Positions 42,025-50,416 of a DNA stretch of 64,000 nucleotides are shown here, piece by piece. The notes below the pieces were generated by a model. The model searched no databases. It was not told where the DNA came from and worked only from the letters and a program-made list of their open reading frames with translations. How positions within the stretch are numbered: the first letter of the stretch is position 1; each line of letters starts with the position of its first letter. The position numbers were made by a program, and so were the translations under genes. Origin of the DNA: Acetobacter peroxydans (GTDB lineage Bacteria; Pseudomonadota; Alphaproteobacteria; Acetobacterales; Acetobacteraceae); the NCBI RefSeq assembly GCF_006539345.1, contig NZ_BJMV01000001.1, positions 124,001 to 188,000 on the forward strand. Reading direction: 5' to 3'.

Positions 42025-43077
42025 TCAGCCCAGCCGGTTGACGAGCCGGGTAATGACATCGGCCGGGGTCAGGCCATCGGCGCGGGCCGCGAAGCTGAGC
42101 GCCATACGGTGTGCCAGAACCGGTTGGGCCAGCGCCGCTACGTCATCAAGGCTGGGAGACAGCCTGCCATCCAGCAGGGCACGCGCGCGGGTCGCGAGCA
42201 TGAGCGTTTGGGCGGCGCGCGGGCCGGGGCCCCAGGCAATGGCGGTTTTCAGGTCCTGATCCGGTGTTGTCTGCGGGCGGGCGGCGCGCACCAGTGCCAG
42301 AATGGCATCCACAATGCTTTCCCCAACCGGCATGGCGCGCACCATATTCTGGGCCTCGATCAGCCCGCGCGCGCTCAGCACCTGCTCGGCCTCGGGGCGG
42401 CTGGCACCGGTTGTGGCCAGCAGCATCTGGCGTTCGGCCTCCTCGGGAGGGAAGTCTAGCGCGATCTGGAGCATAAAGCGGTCAAGCTGGGCTTCAGGCA
42501 GGGGGTATGTGCCTTCCTGCTCGATAGGGTTCTGGGTTGCCAGCACATGGAAGGGCTGGGGCAGCGCGTATTCCGTCCCCGCGACGCTTACGTGATGTTC
42601 CTGCATGGCCTGCAACAGGGCCGACTGCGTTCGCGGGCTGGCGCGGTTGATTTCATCCGCCATGAGAAGCTGGCAGAAAACCGGCCCCTTTACAAAGCGA
42701 AAGCTCCTGCGGCCCGTGCTGTCTTCATCAAGGATTTCGCCGCCGGTAATGTCGGAGGGCATGAGGTCGGGCGTGAACTGTACGCGCCGGGCATCCAGCC
42801 CCAGTACGGTGCCCAGAGTCGTGACTAGCAGGGTCTTGCCCAGACCGGGCGGGCCAACCAGCAGCGCGTGCCCACCTGAAAGCAGGGTGACAAGCGTCTG
42901 GCGGATGACGGTATCCTGCCCGAAGATGATGTCACCAAGGGCCTGCTGCACGGCCGACAGCCGTTCGCAGATGCGGTCTGCCTCCCGCACATCGGGGCGG
43001 GTGGCGGAGGAAAGTGCTGAGAGCGAAGCGTCTGATGCGGTCATTTGTCCAGTCTTGAAGACATGCGGGGCTTTCAT
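42025..43077 (-). CDS. MoxR-family AAA+ ATPase
   Basis: MoxR ATPases act as chaperones, often for insertion of cofactors or maturation of VWA-containing complexes. The P-loop GPPGLGKT is near residues 75-82, GPVFCQLLMADEINRASPRTQSALLQAM (in part) holds Walker B, and NPIEQEGTYPLPEAQLDRF is the sensor region. ATG 43077 gives 350 residues; ATG 43044 (MTASDASLSALSS) is an alternative, and neither has a strong ribosome-binding site. It leads the four-gene operon with DUF58, DUF4159 and VWA proteins and is divergent from the DUF1285 gene. Confidence 0.92.
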   Translation of the reverse strand: MKAPHVFKTGQMTASDASLSALSSATRPDVREADRICERLSAVQQALGDIIFGQDTVIRQTLVTLLSGGHALLVGPPGLGKTLLVTTLGTVLGLDARRVQFTPDLMPSDITGGEILDEDSTGRRSFRFVKGPVFCQLLMADEINRASPRTQSALLQAMQEHHVSVAGTEYALPQPFHVLATQNPIEQEGTYPLPEAQLDRFMLQIALDFPPEEAERQMLLATTGASRPEAEQVLSARGLIEAQNMVRAMPVGESIVDAILALVRAARPQTTPDQDLKTAIAWGPGPRAAQTLMLATRARALLDGRLSPSLDDVAALAQPVLAHRMALSFAARADGLTPADVITRLVNRLG

Positions 43078-43144
43078 CAAGCGGGGTTCGCTCCCTATAT
43101 CATTGGAAGACGCATATGGACACGCATTACGGGGTGATCAGGTC

Positions 43145-43846
43145 GTGAAAGGCGAAAACGCTCAGAACACGGGGGTGGCCCCGTGCGGGGAAGAGGAAAC
43201 CGGCCTGCCCGTTTATTCGGAGGCGGGGCTGGACTCCGTGGCGGCGCGTCTGTCCCACGGGGGCCATGCGGGTGCGAAGGGCGACGTGCCGCGTCTGCCA
43301 TTTCTGATCCGACGTGATGGAAGCTGGCTTTATCGGGGCGGTGTTATCAAGCGCAAGGCCATGCTGTGCCTGTTCGGTTCCCTGCTGACCCGCGACGCGC
43401 AGGGTGCCTATCTGCTGCGCTCGCCTTTCGAGAGCGGGATGATCGAGGTTGAAGATGCTCCCTTCGTAGCGGTGGAGCTGACGTGGACAGGCGTTGGCCG
43501 TACCCAGCGGCTGTGTTTCCGCACCAATATGGATGAAACCGTCACGGCCAGTTGCGAGCATCCGATTCGAACTGAATGGGATGTTCCTCCCGAAGCCAGC
43601 GCCGATGCCCGTCCCCCGTACCTGCTGGTGCGGGCGGGAGATGGCCGATGGCCACTGGAGGCCCGGCTGAGCCGCAGTGTGTGGTACGAACTGGCGGCCC
43701 TGGCCGAGCCGGGAGTCTACCGCGGCGTGCGGTGCATGGGGGTGTGGAGCTGCGGCAGCTTCTTCCCGCTGGCCCGCTGTGAGACAGCCACCGGGCAGGC
43801 AGGCGCGGACGCTGGGTGCTTTGGCGAGCCGGACGATACGGAGTGA
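43145..43846 (+). CDS. DUF1285 protein
   Basis: The 233-residue product from GTG 43145 carries the DUF1285 pattern: FLIRRDGSWLYRGGVIKRKAMLCLFGSLLTRDAQGAYLL in parts, then SPFESGMIEVEDAPFVAVELTW. Proteins of this family are small, cytoplasmic and of unknown biochemical function, and commonly sit between moxR and the CCA-adding enzyme in alphaproteobacteria. The start is uncertain: TTG 43103 is also in frame. Its stop overlaps the cca start (GTGA), so translation of the two is probably coupled. Confidence 0.78.
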   Translation: MKGENAQNTGVAPCGEEETGLPVYSEAGLDSVAARLSHGGHAGAKGDVPRLPFLIRRDGSWLYRGGVIKRKAMLCLFGSLLTRDAQGAYLLRSPFESGMIEVEDAPFVAVELTWTGVGRTQRLCFRTNMDETVTASCEHPIRTEWDVPPEASADARPPYLLVRAGDGRWPLEARLSRSVWYELAALAEPGVYRGVRCMGVWSCGSFFPLARCETATGQAGADAGCFGEPDDTE

Positions 43847-45087
43847 GCCAGGTCTCTCAACTGCCATCCCTTGTGCAGCGCCTGTCTGCTCGGCAGCGCG
43901 CGCTGCTGACGGTTTTATGGCGTATTCTGCCTGAGGCCCGGCTGGTGGGCGGCGTCGTGCGCGATCTTCTGGCGGGCAGGCAGGTGGCCGATATCGACAT
44001 GGCCATTCCTCTCGCGCCAGAACAGGTGATGGCGCGCCTGCGGGCGGCAGGCGTTGTGGCAGTGCCGACCGGGCTGGCTCATGGCACGATTACGGCCGTT
44101 GTGGACGGGCTGCCCTGTGAAATAACAACTCTGCGGCGTGATCTGCAGACTGACGGCCGCCATGCCGTGGTGGCTTGGACGGACGACTGGCAGCTTGACG
44201 CGGCCCGGCGTGATTTCACTATCAACGCCCTGTTTCTGGATCAGGCGGGCACACTGTACGACTGGTTCGGCGGACAGGCGGACCTGCGTGCGGGGCGTGT
44301 GCGCTTCGTGGGGGACGCGCAGAGCCGGATTGAGGAGGATGCCTTACGTATTCTCCGCTTTTTCCGCTTTCAGGCTCGTTACGGCACGGGAGAACCTGCG
44401 CCGGATACGGTGGCGGTGATAAGCCGGGGGGCTGCCTTGCTCGCGGGGCTTTCTGTCGAGCGTGTGTGGTCGGAGCTTAAACAGATTCTTGCTCTGCCGC
44501 AGGTCGTGCCCGCTGTAAGGCTGATGGCGCAGACAGGCGTTATGACCGTCATTATGCCCGAGGGTGTGACGCTGCCCCGGCTTGAGGCGCTGGAAGCCTG
44601 CCAGCCCCCGCCTGATCCGTTGCTGCGGTTGGCGGCGCTGACACAGGCGCCTGCTGCTCTGGCAACCCGGTTGAAACTTTCAAAGGCGGAAACCGGGCGG
44701 CTGCGCTGTATTGCCCGCACGGGCGCGCCGGATGGCCCTCTGGCCTGGCTGGAGGATGATCAGCACGCAGAAAACGTCTTGCGCAGCCTGCTAGTCGATG
44801 CCTCGCATGATTGCCTGCTGGCGGCGCTATGGCTCTGTCAGGCGCAGAACCCGCCCCAGAGTGCGCGCGCGCAGGCTTGTATTCACCTGCGGCAGCGCCT
44901 GTCCGGGCTTGATGTGCCGGTGTTTCCGCTGGCCGGGCGCGATGCGCTGGCCATGGGGATGGCACCTGGCCCGGCCATGGGGCGGCTGATTGCGCAGGTC
45001 AGACAGTGGTGGCAGCAGGGGGGCTGCACGGCCTCGGCGGAAGCGTGCCGGGCTGAGCTTGCGCGGATTCTGCACACCGAGCCCTGA
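43843..45087 (+). CDS. cca: CCA tRNA nucleotidyltransferase / poly(A) polymerase family
   Basis: This enzyme adds or repairs the 3' CCA of tRNA. GTG 43843 overlaps the upstream stop, has CGGAG before it, and gives 414 residues; GTG 43816 is an upstream alternative. The nucleotidyltransferase core shows LVGGVVRD at 34-41, the metal-binding Asp pair at 50 and 52 (ADIDMAIP), RRDFTINALF and EEDALRILRFFRFQARYG. It is a class II enzyme without an HD domain. The family also contains poly(A) polymerases, but the flanking genes and motifs favour CCA addition. Confidence 0.9.
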   Translation: MSQVSQLPSLVQRLSARQRALLTVLWRILPEARLVGGVVRDLLAGRQVADIDMAIPLAPEQVMARLRAAGVVAVPTGLAHGTITAVVDGLPCEITTLRRDLQTDGRHAVVAWTDDWQLDAARRDFTINALFLDQAGTLYDWFGGQADLRAGRVRFVGDAQSRIEEDALRILRFFRFQARYGTGEPAPDTVAVISRGAALLAGLSVERVWSELKQILALPQVVPAVRLMAQTGVMTVIMPEGVTLPRLEALEACQPPPDPLLRLAALTQAPAALATRLKLSKAETGRLRCIARTGAPDGPLAWLEDDQHAENVLRSLLVDASHDCLLAALWLCQAQNPPQSARAQACIHLRQRLSGLDVPVFPLAGRDALAMGMAPGPAMGRLIAQVRQWWQQGGCTASAEACRAELARILHTEP

Positions 45088-45156
45088 AGGTGTTGGCGTC
45101 GGCGCAGGGCGATGGCCCCCTTTGCACGCGGGGCATGAGGGCTGCTACATGGGGGC

Positions 45157-46938
45157 ATGACAGCTACCCAAACGGCCACACGCCCCGACAAGCGTAAATT
45201 CCTGTCCGATGATACGTTCGCCTTGCTGCGCAGGCTGTGGCACGGGCAGATTCGCCACCACAGGGCGCATCTGGTGGTAACAGCGGCGCTGCCGATCGTA
45301 ACGGCCCTGCTGACGGCCTTGTATCCGCTGGTGATCCAGCGGGCGCTGGATATGTTCTCGGCCCGCGATTCCCGCATTCTGTATCAGGTACCGCTGCTTG
45401 TGGTGCTGCTTACCGCTGCCAAATCATTGGCCCAGTACGGGCAGACTATCGTGACACAGGGGCTGGTGCTCAAGGTGGTGCGCGGCCTGCAGGGCGAAAT
45501 GTTCGACCACATGATCCGCTGCGATATTACGCAGGTGGAAAGCGAGGCCCCGGCCAAGCAGGCTGCCCGGTTCACCACCGATGCCGTGGCCGTGCGTGAC
45601 GCCATGCTTCGGGCCGTAAGCTCTGTGGGCGATGCGGTAACAGTCGTGGGGCTGGTGGTGTCCATGGTCTACATGGACTGGGAACTGAGCCTGATCGCCG
45701 CCCTGCTTTACCCGCCGGCGGTGTTGCCGATCCAGAAACTCGGCCGCCGCGTGCGGCGGGCTTCGGGGGGGATGCAGGAGCGTATGGGGGAAACCTCGGC
45801 CCTGCTGACCGAAAGTTTTTCGCAGGCGCGCACCGTACGGGTTTACAGGCTGGAACGGGCCGAACGTGCGCGTGCCGCCCTGTCTTTTGACAGGCTGTAC
45901 CAGTCTGTTCTGCAAATCGCCCGCAGTCGTGCGCGGGTTGAGCCTATGCTGGAAACACTGGGCGGAGCCGCAGTAGCGGCGGTGCTGGGGTTCGCAGGCT
46001 GGCGGGCCGCTACGGGCGGGGCCACGCTGGGCGACTTTTCCGGCTTTGTCGCCGCCCTGCTGCTGGCGGCACGGCCCCTGCGTGCGCTGGGGGCTGTGCA
46101 CTCCGCCCTGCAGGAAGGGATGGCGGGGCTTAGCCGCGTATTTCGGATCATTGATGAAAAACCCACGGTCATGGACCGCGCAAATGCCGTGCCGTTGCCG
46201 GAGGGCAAGGGACATCTTGTGTTTGAAGCTGTCGGTTTTGTTTATGCCGACGGGCGTACGGGCCTTACGGGGCTAAGCTTCGATGCCCGTCCGGGCAGTA
46301 CGGTCGCCTTGGTGGGGGCTTCGGGTGCGGGCAAGTCTACGGCGCTGTCGCTGGTGCCGCGCCTGCATGACGTCACGAGCGGGCGCATCCTGCTCGACGG
46401 GCTGGACCTGCGTGATATCCAGCTTGCCAGTCTGCGTGATGCCATAGCCTATGTCAGTCAGGACCCGCTCTTGTTCGACTTCTCCGTGCGCGACAACATT
46501 TTGGTGGGCCGTCCTGATGCCTCGGAGGCAGAGGTATGGGAGGCCGCTCGTGCCGCTTCGGCCGCGCAGTTCATCGAAGAACTCCCCGAAGGGATGGAGA
46601 CGCGCGTGGGGCCGGGGGGGCAGCGGCTTTCCGGGGGGCAGCGGCAGCGTGTGGCTCTGGCGCGCGCACTGTTGCGCAATCCGCGTCTGCTCCTGCTGGA
46701 CGAAGCCACCAGCGCGCTCGACAGCCAGAACGAAGCCGCGGTGCAGCACGCGCTAGCAACCCTGCGCCATGGCCGTACGACGCTGATTGTGGCGCATCGC
46801 CTTTCAACCGTGCGGTCTGCGGATATGGTCGTGGTTATGGACGAGGGACGTGCGGTCGAATGTGGCACGCATGACGGGCTGATGGCGCAGGATGGCGTGT
46901 ACGCGCAACTGGTGCGCACGCAGGGGCTCGAACGTTAA
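45157..46938 (+). CDS. ABC exporter, MsbA/multidrug type half-transporter
   Basis: This is a fused membrane/ATPase half-transporter working as a homodimer in the inner membrane. Five or six membrane segments lie within about residues 35-330. Walker A GASGAGKST is at 387-395, the LSGGQ signature at 491-495, Walker B LLLLDE at 511-516 and the switch His at 547. The 593-residue length fits MsbA-like lipid or drug exporters. It has its own start 69 bases after cca. The substrate cannot be assigned; a lipid A flippase is possible but not shown. Confidence 0.88.
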   Translation: MTATQTATRPDKRKFLSDDTFALLRRLWHGQIRHHRAHLVVTAALPIVTALLTALYPLVIQRALDMFSARDSRILYQVPLLVVLLTAAKSLAQYGQTIVTQGLVLKVVRGLQGEMFDHMIRCDITQVESEAPAKQAARFTTDAVAVRDAMLRAVSSVGDAVTVVGLVVSMVYMDWELSLIAALLYPPAVLPIQKLGRRVRRASGGMQERMGETSALLTESFSQARTVRVYRLERAERARAALSFDRLYQSVLQIARSRARVEPMLETLGGAAVAAVLGFAGWRAATGGATLGDFSGFVAALLLAARPLRALGAVHSALQEGMAGLSRVFRIIDEKPTVMDRANAVPLPEGKGHLVFEAVGFVYADGRTGLTGLSFDARPGSTVALVGASGAGKSTALSLVPRLHDVTSGRILLDGLDLRDIQLASLRDAIAYVSQDPLLFDFSVRDNILVGRPDASEAEVWEAARAASAAQFIEELPEGMETRVGPGGQRLSGGQRQRVALARALLRNPRLLLLDEATSALDSQNEAAVQHALATLRHGRTTLIVAHRLSTVRSADMVVVMDEGRAVECGTHDGLMAQDGVYAQLVRTQGLER

Positions 46939-47015
46939 GGAACAGGCTGAAGGCGGGGCGCTTTCGGGCATGGATTCACGGCCATGCTTGAAGCGGAAGG
47001 ATGAACGTGCCACAT

Positions 47016-47038
47016 ACTGACCGAACAGGTCGGTCAGT
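47016..47038. promoter_or_regulatory. TetR-type operator before emrAB
   Basis: ACTGACCGA-ACAGG-TCGGTCAGT is a perfect inverted repeat with 9-base arms and a 5-base spacer. Many TetR-family repressors bind operators of this size and core (TGACCG / CGGTCA). It lies 53 bases before emrA, in the ABC exporter/emrA gap. No tetR-like gene is present in the window. Confidence 0.65.
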
Positions 47039-47090
47039 GCGGTGCGCTATGGACTTCTTACGACACGGTGTTTGCAGGCAGGGATAAAGT

Positions 47091-48290
47091 ATGGCGGACG
47101 AGAACCACGAACAGTCTCCCGAGACATCCGGCGCACAGGGTGACGGGCAGGCGGGCGCAAACGGGAAATCCGAAGGAAAGAAACCTTCTCGTCTCAAGCC
47201 GATTCTGACGGCTGTTGTTGCCATTCTGGTTGTTGCAGCCGGGCTTTACTGGTTTTTCACCCGTAACGATATTGAAACGGACGACGCCTTTACGGCCGGG
47301 CGCGCTGTCGGTATCGCCCCGCATGTCGAAGGTTACGTGGTGGACCTGCTGGTGGACGACAACCAGTTTGTGCGCAAGGGCCAGATTCTTGCGCGGATCG
47401 ACCCGCGTGACTGGCAGATTGCGCGCGACAGGGCGGCGGCGTCTCTCGACGCGGCGAAAGCGGCGGCTCAGGCCAGCGAAATGATGCACGCCGTGGCTCT
47501 GCTCGAATATCCGGGCGCGCTGCTGCAGGCGCAGGGGCGTCTATCGGAAGCCCACGCGCAGGAGTTCCGTGCCCAGACAGATTATCGCCGTCAGCATACG
47601 GTGGCCCGCGCCGCCACGTCGCAGCAGGACAGGGACTACGCTCAGGCTGCCCTTGATGCGGCACGCGCGCAGGTGACAGCGGCTCAGGGTGCGGTGCAGA
47701 TGGCCACGCCCGTGCAGCCCAACATCCGAAATACCGTCGTGCGTGTGACGCAGGACGAGGCGAATGCGCATGTCGCTGATGCCGACCTGGCCAATGCCGA
47801 CCTGAACCTTGGCTGGACAGTCATCCGTGCTCCATGTGACGGCTGGATCAGCCAGCGCAACATTGAACAGGGCAACTATGTCCATAAGGGACAGACGGTT
47901 TTCTCCATCGTGGAGCCCGAAGTCTGGGTGGTGGCCAACTACAAGGAAACACAGATTACGCGCATGAGGCCGGGGCAGAAGGTGGATGTGCGTGTTGATG
48001 CCTATCCGGGCCTGAAGCTGCGTGGGCATGTTGATTCCCTGCAGAAAGGTACGGGGGCCACGTTCAGCGCCTTCCCGCCCGAAAACGCAACGGGTAACTA
48101 CGTCAAGATCGTGCAGCGCGTGCCGGTCAAGATCCTTATTGACGAGGGGCTGGACCCTGACCAGCCGCTGGCCCTTGGTCTGTCTGTCGAACCCGTGGTG
48201 CATGTGGATACCCAGGGCCGTTCCGATGCTCCGCCGCCCCGTGGCGCGGCTAATGGCGCGGCGCAGGGCAGCCAGCAGGCCCATCCCTGA
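47091..48290 (+). CDS. emrA: Multidrug efflux adaptor, EmrA-like (HlyD family)
   Basis: This periplasmic adaptor links the EmrB pump to an outer-membrane channel. The 399-residue product has one membrane segment near residues 36-56 (PILTAVVAILVVAAGLYWF), then the EmrA hallmark DIETDDAFTAGRAVGIAPHVEGYVVDLLVDDNQ in parts, a helical hairpin, and the NLGWTVIRAPCDGWISQRNIEQGNYV lipoyl-like half. The tail is Gly/Ala/Gln-rich. Its stop overlaps emrB by one base. The TetR-type operator upstream suggests drug-inducible expression. Confidence 0.93.
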   Translation: MADENHEQSPETSGAQGDGQAGANGKSEGKKPSRLKPILTAVVAILVVAAGLYWFFTRNDIETDDAFTAGRAVGIAPHVEGYVVDLLVDDNQFVRKGQILARIDPRDWQIARDRAAASLDAAKAAAQASEMMHAVALLEYPGALLQAQGRLSEAHAQEFRAQTDYRRQHTVARAATSQQDRDYAQAALDAARAQVTAAQGAVQMATPVQPNIRNTVVRVTQDEANAHVADADLANADLNLGWTVIRAPCDGWISQRNIEQGNYVHKGQTVFSIVEPEVWVVANYKETQITRMRPGQKVDVRVDAYPGLKLRGHVDSLQKGTGATFSAFPPENATGNYVKIVQRVPVKILIDEGLDPDQPLALGLSVEPVVHVDTQGRSDAPPPRGAANGAAQGSQQAHP

Positions 48291-49870
48291 TGGCCTCGGC
48301 AGCCGACCCCGTCGCATCCGGCGGGTGGAAGCCCAAGTATAATCCATGGACGGTCGCTTTTGTGGTGACACTGGCGGCGTTCATGGAAATTCTGGACACC
48401 ACGATCGTCAACGTGTCGCTGCCGCATATCGCGGGCAGCCTGTCGAGTACCTACGACGATGCGACCTGGACACTGACGGCCTATCTGGTCGCCAATGGCA
48501 TCGTGCTGACCATTTCAGGCTGGCTTGGCAAAGTATTTGGACGAAAAAACTATTTTCTGATTTGCATCACCATGTTCACGGCGTCCTCCTTTCTGTGTGG
48601 CATGGCCACCAGTCTGAACGAGCTGGTCGTGTTCAGGCTGATGCAGGGCTTTTTTGGTGGCGGGCTGCAACCCAATCAGCAATCTATCATTCTGGACAGC
48701 TTTCCTCCGGCCAAACGTGCGGCAGCCTTTGGGCTGACGGCCATTGCCGCCGTGGTGGGGCCTGTTATCGGCCCGACGCTTGGCGGGTGGATTACGGATA
48801 ATTTCTCGTGGCGCTGGATTTTTTTCATTAACGTACCGTTCGGCATCCTGACGACAGTCGGGGTCATGGCGGTAGTGGAAGACCCGCCGTGGGCGCGTAA
48901 ACAGAAAGCCCCGGTCGATGTGATCGGCATCAGCCTGATCACCATCGGGTTCAGTTGCCTGGAAATCATGGTCGATCGTGGTGAGGATGCGGACTGGTTC
49001 GGCTCCACCTTCATTCGCCTCATGGGGGTTCTGGCTGTTTTTGGTCTGGGTGGAGCTGTTCTGTGGCTCCTGCATACGGATAAGCCCGCTGTGGATCTAC
49101 GGGTTTTCAAAGACCGTAACTTCGCCATGGGCACGGCCCTCATGGGGGCCATGGGCGCGCTGCTCTATGCTTCGGCCATTGTGGTGCCGCAGTTTGCCCA
49201 GCAGGTCATGGGCTACACCGCAACCCTTTCCGGGCTTGTGCTCTCGCCCGGCGGGCTTGCGGTGATTGTGCTGATCCCCATCGTGGGTAAGCTTATGACA
49301 CTCATGAGTGTGCGGAGCGTGATTGCTACGGGCTTTACGCTCATGGGGTGCGCGCTGTTCTTTTCGGCCCAGCTTCTGCCGCTGCTCGATTTCAGGCATC
49401 TGGTGCTGTTCCGCATGAGCCAGACGGCCTGTCTGGCCTTTCTGTTCGTGCCGCTTTCTACCATCGCGTATGCCACGATTCCTGAACGGCTGAACGCCGA
49501 CGCCTCGGCGCTGTTCAGTATGTCCCGCAACGTGCTGGGGTCTTTGGCGATTTCAGGCGCGACAGCCCTGCTGACCGAACGCAAGCAGGCCAGACAGGCG
49601 CATATGACGCACTGGATGACCACGTATCACCAGCCATTCAATGACTATATGGACCGGGTGCGCAGTGTGGCGCAGGCACGGGGGACTTCGCCCGCTCTGC
49701 TGGACAGTGTAGCCCAGCATACGACGTTCCAGCAGTTTACCCAGCAGGTTTCGATGCTGGCCTACAATGAGGTTTTCATGATTTTGGGGATCGGGGCGTT
49801 TTTGTGTGTCCCGTTCTGCTTCCTGTGCTCCCCCATGCGGGGTGATGGCAAGGTCAAGGCCACGCATTAA
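48290..49870 (+). CDS. emrB: Multidrug efflux MFS pump, EmrB-like (DHA2)
   Basis: This is the 14-segment proton antiporter of the EmrAB system. The 526-residue product has the EmrB motifs MEILDTTIVNVSLPHIAGSL, the KVFGRKNYFLI loop 2-3 segment and GPTLGGWITDNFSWRWIFFINVPFG around residues 160-185. A long periplasmic loop, GTSPALLDSVAQHTTFQQFTQQ, precedes the last membrane segment, as in EmrB proteins. The ATG overlaps the emrA stop (TGATG). No outer-membrane partner is encoded next to it. Confidence 0.93.
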   Translation: MASAADPVASGGWKPKYNPWTVAFVVTLAAFMEILDTTIVNVSLPHIAGSLSSTYDDATWTLTAYLVANGIVLTISGWLGKVFGRKNYFLICITMFTASSFLCGMATSLNELVVFRLMQGFFGGGLQPNQQSIILDSFPPAKRAAAFGLTAIAAVVGPVIGPTLGGWITDNFSWRWIFFINVPFGILTTVGVMAVVEDPPWARKQKAPVDVIGISLITIGFSCLEIMVDRGEDADWFGSTFIRLMGVLAVFGLGGAVLWLLHTDKPAVDLRVFKDRNFAMGTALMGAMGALLYASAIVVPQFAQQVMGYTATLSGLVLSPGGLAVIVLIPIVGKLMTLMSVRSVIATGFTLMGCALFFSAQLLPLLDFRHLVLFRMSQTACLAFLFVPLSTIAYATIPERLNADASALFSMSRNVLGSLAISGATALLTERKQARQAHMTHWMTTYHQPFNDYMDRVRSVAQARGTSPALLDSVAQHTTFQQFTQQVSMLAYNEVFMILGIGAFLCVPFCFLCSPMRGDGKVKATH

Positions 49871-49883
49871 TGACTGCGTGGCC
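49858..49883. terminator. Hairpin between convergent emrB and rppH
   Basis: GGCCACGCA and TGCGTGGCC form a perfect 9-bp stem around 8 bases that include the emrB stop. A second small stem (CCGCTG/CAGCGG) follows. There is no T-run, so it is a candidate factor-dependent or bidirectional terminator. Confidence 0.4.
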
Positions 49884-49894
49884 GCTGCGGCTCC

Positions 49895-50410
49895 TCAGCG
49901 GGGAGAGGCGAAGTCCGCAAAGTCGCGGATAAGCCGCTCGTAAATAGGTTTTTTAAAGCCGACATTGCGGGTGGGCAGCGTGTGCAGATCAGCCCACATC
50001 CACGTGTCGAATTCGGCGGGCGTGTGCGCGTCCAGCCGGATATCCGTATCCTGTCCGGTAAAGGCCAGAGCGAACCATTTCTGTGTCTGCCCGCGATACC
50101 GGCCGCCCAGCGCCTTGCCGATCAGGGGGGCAGGCAGGTCATAGCTGATCCATTCAGGGTGTTCGGCCAGAATGCGTACAGCCCGTGTGCCAGTTTCTTC
50201 CCACACTTCACGCAGAACAGCCTGTGCTGGGTCTTCCCCTTCATCAATCCCGCCTTGCGGGCATTGCCATGTGCCTTCGTTCAGGGGGCCACCGGCTCCC
50301 GGCATGTCCGTGCGCCGGGCAATGAACACCCGGCCATCGGGGTGGAAAATCATCGCCCCGACATTGGGGCGATAAGGCAGGGCTGAAGCCTGCGTGGTGG
50401 TTTCTGGCAT
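49895..50410 (-). CDS. rppH: RNA pyrophosphohydrolase (Nudix)
   Basis: RppH removes pyrophosphate from 5'-triphosphate RNA and starts 5'-dependent mRNA decay. The 171-residue protein has the start YRPNVGAMIFHPDGRVFIARR and a complete Nudix box at residues 53-74 (GGIDEGEDPAQAVLREVWEETG in pieces: Gly53, Glu57, Arg68, Glu69, Glu72). The WISYDLP and KWFALAFTG segments are typical of the RppH branch rather than generic Nudix enzymes. It is the last gene of the run that begins with gpmI. Confidence 0.92.
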   Translation of the reverse strand: MPETTTQASALPYRPNVGAMIFHPDGRVFIARRTDMPGAGGPLNEGTWQCPQGGIDEGEDPAQAVLREVWEETGTRAVRILAEHPEWISYDLPAPLIGKALGGRYRGQTQKWFALAFTGQDTDIRLDAHTPAEFDTWMWADLHTLPTRNVGFKKPIYERLIRDFADFASPR

Positions 50411-50416
50411 GATGGT

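Noticed and set aside
42605-43144. A 180-codon N-terminal extension of the DUF1285 gene
   Set aside because: It would run antisense through moxR; the DUF1285 similarity begins after 43145.
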